From Amblyornis subalaris (taxonomy: Eukaryota > Chordata > Aves > Passeriformes > Ptilonorhynchidae), in the NCBI GenBank assembly GCA_018881555.1, contig JACAXG010000061.1, positions 2,356,001 to 2,420,000 of the forward strand: a stretch of 64,000 bases of DNA, written 5' to 3'. This document shows, in pieces, positions 60,201 through 64,000 of this stretch. The notes under the pieces were generated by a model. That model was not told the DNA's origin. It did not search any database and was given only the letters and a program-made list of their open reading frames with translations. How positions within the stretch are numbered: position 1 is the first letter of the stretch; each line of letters starts with the position of its first letter. Made by a program: the position numbers and the translations under genes.

Positions 60201-60348
60201 CAAGCAGTACAAGCCTATTGAGAGAAGCGTGGAACAAACAGAGAAGCAGGAGGGATTTACTGCTTACTTCAGCAATTTCAAAGCCATTTTCTTCCGTAAT
60301 AGCACTGAGAGAAATCCCCTGCTGAAGAGTAAACCAGGCATTGTTTAA
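45174..60348 (+). CDS. GPNMB: GPNMB, complete gene
   Basis: Glycoprotein NMB (the avian homologue is known as QNR-71), a PMEL-related type I membrane protein of melanosomes, lysosomes and macrophages. Eleven exons join in phase to 561 codons (human 560-572). Order: signal peptide (residues 1-22, GFLLLAEAVLCAAA); N-terminal domain with GWSSDQNKWNEKLYPFW and the conserved VFPDGRPFPHHPGWRR; a PKD domain about 252-320 centred on YKWNFGDGSG (282-291); a Pro/Ser/Thr linker; a Cys-rich region about 378-475 (EGILEVNIIQMT, FVVTCQG, TYCINITLGDDTS); one transmembrane helix about 491-510; and a 51-residue tail. The tail carries a YKPI motif (516-519) and an acidic dileucine ERNPLL (549-554) for endolysosomal sorting. 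Many N-glycosylation sequons are present. The integrin-type RGD of human is EGD here (63-65). The ATG is the first in the exon and opens a clean signal peptide. Confidence 0.96.
45244..50185 (+). other. GPNMB intron 1
   Basis: 4.9 kb, the largest intron of the gene. It holds an old CR1, listed separately. The rest is AT rich with nothing recognised. Confidence 0.85.
46255..47760 (-). repeat. Ancient CR1 LINE, minus strand, in GPNMB intron 1
   Basis: A long, heavily mutated match to the reverse complement of old amniote CR1 ORF2. Recognisable blocks are GTTCCTCATATGGAAACAAT, TCTCTGTATTTTTCAGTTCT, TTTGTTTCATATCCTAACCA, TAGCAAGGGACCTCATCAAG and TTTTTAAAATCTGTCATCAC, in the right order over 1.5 kb. 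It is much older than the other CR1 copies in this window. Confidence 0.75.
50186..50335 (+). CDS. GPNMB: GPNMB exon 2
   Basis: Acceptor TTTCTCTCTAG, donor GTGATC. It encodes RFQDVLSHES through DPRWKNCWKG. It holds the position of the human RGD, here Glu-Gly-Asp, and an extra Cys (residue 71) where human has Ser. Confidence 0.94.
50336..51049 (+). other. GPNMB intron 2
   Basis: 0.7 kb. A 151-codon minus-strand open stretch (50557-51012) resembles no family known to me and overlaps the next acceptor region, so I do not call it a gene. Confidence 0.8.
51050..51193 (+). CDS. GPNMB: GPNMB exon 3
   Basis: Acceptor TTTTCTACAG, donor GTAGGT. It encodes GRVTVKLDSDSPALVGSNVT, FVVTLQLPKCQIEDNDGN and on to RRNCTQ. 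Confidence 0.94.
51194..52506 (+). other. GPNMB intron 3
   Basis: 1.3 kb, AT rich, nothing recognised. Confidence 0.85.
52507..52686 (+). CDS. GPNMB: GPNMB exon 4
   Basis: Acceptor TACCCTTAG, donor GTTAGT. It encodes VYVYNWTEWTDNCGWENCTS through HHPGWRRRNFVYVFHTF, the best-conserved part of the N-terminal domain. Confidence 0.94.
52687..53746 (+). other. GPNMB intron 4
   Basis: 1.1 kb. It contains a short TAATG tandem repeat at 53443-53472 and otherwise nothing recognised. Confidence 0.85.
53443..53472 (+). repeat. Pentanucleotide microsatellite (TAATG)n
   Basis: Three perfect TAATG-type units and flanking imperfect ones. Confidence 0.8.
53747..53905 (+). CDS. GPNMB: GPNMB exon 5
   Basis: Acceptor CTGTTTCAG, donor GTGAGT. 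It encodes GQYYQTTGRSSAKFSVNTAN through YVPIARAKTIYSVT. Confidence 0.94.
54362..54670 (+). CDS. GPNMB: GPNMB exon 6, PKD domain
   Basis: Acceptor after a long T/C tract at 54361, donor GTAAGA. It encodes residues 235-337 with the PKD signature YKWNFGDGSG and HTYTLQGNFTLNLTV, ending in a Pro/Thr-rich linker shorter than in human. Confidence 0.95.
54671..55846 (+). other. GPNMB intron 6
   Basis: 1.2 kb, nothing recognised. The neighbouring introns 5 (53906-54361) and 7 (55970-56689) are also unremarkable. Confidence 0.85.
55847..55969 (+). CDS. GPNMB: GPNMB exon 7, linker
   Basis: Acceptor CTCAAACAG, donor GTAAGG. It encodes a Ser-rich linker and DNPDGGCHIYRNGYYRNGLA, which aligns with human DENCQINRYGHFQATI. 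The start of this exon is the least conserved in the gene. Confidence 0.88.
56690..56792 (+). CDS. GPNMB: GPNMB exon 8
   Basis: Acceptor CCTCTCCCAG, donor GTAAGT. It encodes EGILEVNIIQMTSIQMTESQ through SLVDFVVTCQG. Confidence 0.94.
56793..57690 (+). other. GPNMB intron 8
   Basis: 0.9 kb, AT rich, nothing recognised. Confidence 0.85.
57691..57896 (+). CDS. GPNMB: GPNMB exon 9, Cys-rich region
   Basis: Acceptor TTCCCATCCCAG, donor GTGAGT. It encodes LPTDVCTVVSDPTCQVSKSM through YCINITLGDDTSQALASALI, with conserved cysteines. Confidence 0.95.
57897..59362 (+). other. GPNMB intron 9
   Basis: 1.5 kb, nothing recognised. Intron 10 (59451-60194) is likewise plain. Confidence 0.85.
59363..59450 (+). 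CDS. GPNMB: GPNMB exon 10, transmembrane helix
   Basis: Acceptor AACTCTAG, donor GTAAGT. It encodes the membrane span VFIFLGLLAVFATIGVFVLY. Confidence 0.94.
60195..60348 (+). CDS. GPNMB: GPNMB exon 11, cytoplasmic tail
   Basis: Acceptor CATTCCTTGCAG; stop TAA at 60346-60348. The tail has the YKPI and ERNPLL sorting motifs and matches human FNRAKAVFF-type residues as FSNFKAIFF. Confidence 0.95.
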
Positions 60349-61540
60349 ACCTTTAGTGTAACATTGACTATTAGATTAAGCACAGGACTCATACCTGAAC
60401 TGTTCTTTATGGGGCTTTCTTGTTGTTATAAAAAAAACTAGGGAGTAAGGTGAAAGCACATATAGCTGGGATGGTAACTTCTGGGGCTTGGTGCAATTAG
60501 TAACATTAAAGTAGTCTTTTGTAGAAAACAAGGAGGTAGTTTTAAGTACTTGCTGTTCTTGCTTGTGATGTAGGATACCCTCTTCCGAATTACTAACATC
60601 CCCCACCCCTGCACCCTTATCTGGGTTTTCTTATTTCTAGGTTAAGAGCCTGCAAAATTAATCACATCCATAATCTGGAAGGGAAAAAAAAGAAGGTTAA
60701 TTTAAAAAGAGACAAAAAAACCCCAACAACCAACCAACTTGTAAACACTTAGTTTTTATTGCTGCTTACTGCTTTAGCAGGATTACTGTCTTTGCTAAGA
60801 GAGACATGGGGGGCAGGCACGTGTTATGTCTGTGGAATGAAACGTGCCATGGCCTATTCCCAGGCATTGGCACTGAACTGCTGCCACTGTTACTCTGTTC
60901 AGGAGGTCCTAGCACAGACTTGCCCCAGGCGGGCTAGCTCCCCACCAAGCAAACCCTAGATTTCTGGGAACCACCAGAGGCACAGCTCCCCACTGGGAGT
61001 TTGGCAACAGCCACCCTGTTTTTCAAGGTTCAATAGCATGGGTGCAGCTCATTAAATGCCAGTTGGCCTCAGGGCCAGAAAACAGGGCTGGACATATTTA
61101 GTTTCCCACTGGACATGGCTACCAGTGCATAAGTCTCACTACAAACTAGACCACAGACACCCGAACAACAAGATGAGGCCCATCAGCTTGGCTCTCCCTG
61201 TTCGAACTTTTACTCTGAGTCCCATGTTAAATCCTGAGATGCAATTGCTGATGCTGTCCTTGCCTCCTTTGTTTCTGTTGGTCTTGAGACTCTTGACTGG
61301 CACCACTGCTCTCACGAGGGCAGATATTTGGACATGTGCTCCATGTCCAATGAAGGGTCAGCAGAACAAGGAATCGAGCAGGAAGGGATAGCATTCAACT
61401 CCCTCTTCCTCTTCTCTTTTCATTTTGGATTTTCCTGATGTAAAGAGACATTAATTTCTGCTTGTTCCTCTGTCCCTCTGACCACTTAATCAAATAAATG
61501 AAAACCTCAATATAAATAAAGCACTATGCTCCAGTTTCTG
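60349..61540 (+). other. GPNMB: GPNMB 3' untranslated region
   Basis: Non-coding after the stop. Two AATAAA signals lie at 61493-61498 and 61515-61520. No earlier canonical signal was noticed, so a UTR of about 1.2 kb is likely. Confidence 0.6.
61515..61520 (+). terminator. GPNMB: GPNMB polyadenylation signal
   Basis: AATAAA, 17 bases after another AATAAA at 61493-61498. Confidence 0.55.
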
Positions 61541-63668
61541 ATGTAAGCTTATGCAAAATCAGTGTGCCTTCCCTTGTCCACTTCTAGCTGCAATTCTGTG
61601 TTAAAAAACTTCACTCTGAGGCCTTTCACAAGTGATCTGTTCTCCTAGCCACACATGCTCACCACTCAGCATTGTGGCATTTCACAGTGTGACACCAGCA
61701 CAAAGTGCTGAAGGCTGGTTGACTGGGTGATGAGAAAAGGACAGCATCTTATTTGCAGAAGGGAAGAGGTTGCTAAAAAGGTTCACTGAGATGAGCAAAC
61801 AGATCAAAAATTCTTTATAGTTCATGTTCCATAAAACCCCTGCTGTTATTAGTAAAGGTTATAACCGAAATGGAGGCTGGGCAAATGACCTTACACAATC
61901 CATTTCTAAACACTGAATTCTTTGAAGATCTATATTTCAATATAGTTAGCTTATTTACCATGTCTTAAAACATCTCTGATACATACTGTTCACTGTTATT
62001 GAGGCAATATATAATTATAAACACACTTTCCTACTATTTTAGCAGATCTTTCAAATGCTTGTAATTTGTAATCTGAATTTAGTCTTCACTGCCCCTTCCC
62101 AGTGTGCACAGACACCTTTAAATGACTTAAGGATATTTTAAAAATGCAGATTCCAACATACCTGTGAGATTAGTTGTCTAGTCCTACAATTCAACAGCCT
62201 CTTTTCTTCTTTAGTTTTCAGGTTCTCCCATTATTTTAATTCTTTCTTGGCCATTTCAGTTCTATTATTAAAGCAGTGTATTTGCTATTATTCCATCTTC
62301 CTTATACATAACATTCTATTGTCTACAGAACTAGGCATCTAAAACTATTTTCTGACTTAAACAGGAAACACATTTTCTGCAAAAATTACTGCCTGAATGT
62401 TATGTCCTCTGTTATCAGTCAGGCAGGACTATAATTTGTATTTTTTGCTCTAGCTTGAGGCAGGACAGGGGTTTAGTGGGAAGCTTAAGATGACCTGTAA
62501 TGAAGCATGAAAACATTAAATCTGTCACAGCTTACGATCAGTGAAGATGCAGGCTACCACCTAGGCTGTATGCAGAAAACATCTGGTTTCTGCAAAACCC
62601 TGCATGTTAGATGCTCAGAGACATCTTAAGCTTTTGGATAGAAAACAGCTTTCAGGCATACGTTAGAACTTTTTTATACTTTAAACTAAGTATTCAGAAC
62701 ATCTTGCACTATCTCCCTTTACGTATCATGTCAGAATATTACGTTTTTATATTACGATTTTGTCTTTTCAGCTGTAACTTCTATTTCATACATCTTTACT
62801 TTTATAAAACGGAATTTAACTCCTGCACTGACAAATAAACCATGTAATGATTTTAAATAGTTCATTTGTTTTGTCTCAGAAAGAGATACTGTGAGATAAG
62901 CAACTTCATGAGTTGCCCAGCTATTGATCAAAACAAGTGTCTGCCTCCAGAAAACACAACTGGATCTGCCTTACCCTCAGTTCACACCTGGCTCTACCAT
63001 TGTAGATTCAGACCTAGCTGATTTTGTAGTCTCCCTTCAAGTGTACTCAGAGCAATGGCACCACAAACCTGAGAAGCAAGGAGACTTTCTTAACAACCAG
63101 ATGACACAATTTCAGAACAGATCAGGATACAAATGAACTTCATGTCCTTCAAAGGCAAGAACAGCTGACAAACAACAGATTTGTGAATGTCAGCAAATGT
63201 TACAAGACAGGTTTCAGGCATTCCCTTTGCAGAAATAACATCAAGAATGACATCAAACATAAATGTACATCATCTTTATAGAAAGAACATCTTTTCAAAC
63301 ATGTCATCAAGAGAAATGAAAACATCAGTTGGGTAGCAAGTTTGTTAAAAATTATTTTAAAAATCGAGCTATTATTTCGAACCACTTATTTTGTTCCTCT
63401 CCCCTTTTCTTCTTGAATATTTTTTATAGCATACAAATTAAGACTCATCAGATGTGGCATTTTTTTCTTACCAAAAGTATTTTTAGATGAAACCAAGACT
63501 AAAAACCACCAGTTCCTGAAAGAATTGTAGAGGAATCAAACAAAACTTTGCAAGAGACATCCAGCCACTGTGGTTTATTAGAACAACTGATCCTCTCCAG
63601 CCTCATATAGCATAGTCAAATTTTCTATTAAGTTTTTATCACTACAGGTTTTTCTTTATAATTCACAC
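61541..63668. other. Intergenic sequence downstream of GPNMB
   Basis: AT-rich sequence without a coding exon or repeat that I recognise. The next gene expected from synteny, MALSU1, is not reached. Confidence 0.65.
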
Positions 63669-63965
63669 AGAATCACAGAATTGTTATGGTTGGAAAGGAC
63701 CTTTGGAGATCATCAAGTCCAGCCCCCCCTGCCAAGGCAGGGTCACCTAGACCAAGTTACACAGGAATGTGTCCAGGTGGGTTTTGAATGTCTCCAAACA
63801 TGGAGACTCCACAGCCTCTCTGGGCAGCCTGTTCCAGTGCTCTGCCACCCTCAATGTAAAGAAGTTCTTCCTCATGTTGAGGTGAAACTTCTTGTGTTTT
63901 AGTTTATGGCCATTGCTCCTCGTCCTGTTGCTGGCCACCACCAAAAAGAGTTTGGTGCCAACCAT
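63669..63965 (-). repeat. CR1 LINE, minus strand
   Basis: Starts with GAATCACAGAATTGTTATGG, TTGGAAAGGACCTTTGGAGA and continues through CAGCCTGTTCCAGTGCTCTG and AAGAAGTTCTTCCTCATGTT. It is little diverged, so among the younger copies here. Its 5' end may be truncated near 63965. Confidence 0.92.
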
Positions 63966-64000
63966 GACAACACCTTTTAAACCTTAATATAATTGTTTTA

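Noticed and set aside
1..64000. CRISPR arrays, tRNA or rRNA genes, bacterial-type operons
   Set aside because: No spaced direct repeats, cloverleaf or rRNA signatures noticed; the window is vertebrate nuclear DNA.

Overview
The window reads as nuclear DNA of a bird. Several copies of the CR1 LINE, with the bird-type 3' tail of ATTCTGTG/ATTCTATG repeats, are scattered through it. Genes are split into short exons with GT..AG introns, and both active-gene promoter regions are CpG rich. The gene order KLHL7 - NUP42 (NUPL2) - GPNMB, all on the plus strand, is the order I know from human 7p15.3, so this is the conserved syntenic block. Species cannot be fixed by reading. Scattered single N bases suggest a draft assembly.

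Layout. 1-10140: the last four coding exons of KLHL7, encoding the kelch propeller, plus the 3'UTR; the first 3.9 kb is intron. About 11.29-14.89 kb: a broken duplicate of NUP42. It has lost the start codon, a zinc-finger cysteine, the exon-1 donor and exons 2-3, and carries a 2-bp deletion in the last exon, yet exons 4-7 keep clean splice sites. About 14.9-18.4 kb: a repeat cluster with a minus-strand CR1, a plus-strand CR1 split by a solo retroviral LTR with a target-site duplication, and unassigned sequence that may hold a decayed retroviral fragment. 18.79-25.64 kb: the intact NUP42, seven coding exons and 440 codons, with two CR1 copies in intron 1. 25.9-44.9 kb: about 19 kb with no gene that I can support, only a few CR1 pieces and simple repeats. 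45.17-60.35 kb: complete GPNMB, eleven coding exons and 561 codons, preceded by an AP-1 site and M-box/E-box motifs. Its intron 1 holds a long, old, minus-strand CR1. 61.5-64 kb: intergenic, ending in another minus-strand CR1.

The most interesting structure is the NUP42 pair. The two copies look like an old tandem duplication (exon 4, exon 5 and 3' flanks clearly diverged). However, a tract of about 1.94 kb, from the end of exon 5 to 27 bp before the gene's normal stop, is almost identical in both, introns included, with sharp borders on each side. That pattern is expected of recent gene conversion, or of an assembly artefact. A CR1 with a 5-bp target duplication sits in the intact copy while the broken copy keeps the empty site, which orders the events. 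An in-frame ATG just upstream of exon 4 exists in both copies and could in principle yield an FG-repeat protein without the zinc finger.

Functionally the genes are independent. KLHL7 is a CUL3 ubiquitin-ligase adaptor, NUP42 is an FG nucleoporin that helps mRNA export through Gle1, and GPNMB is a melanosomal/lysosomal type I glycoprotein. No undescribed multi-gene system was found. The exon calls rest on reading splice sites, checking phase and matching remembered family sequences; nothing was run through a database.
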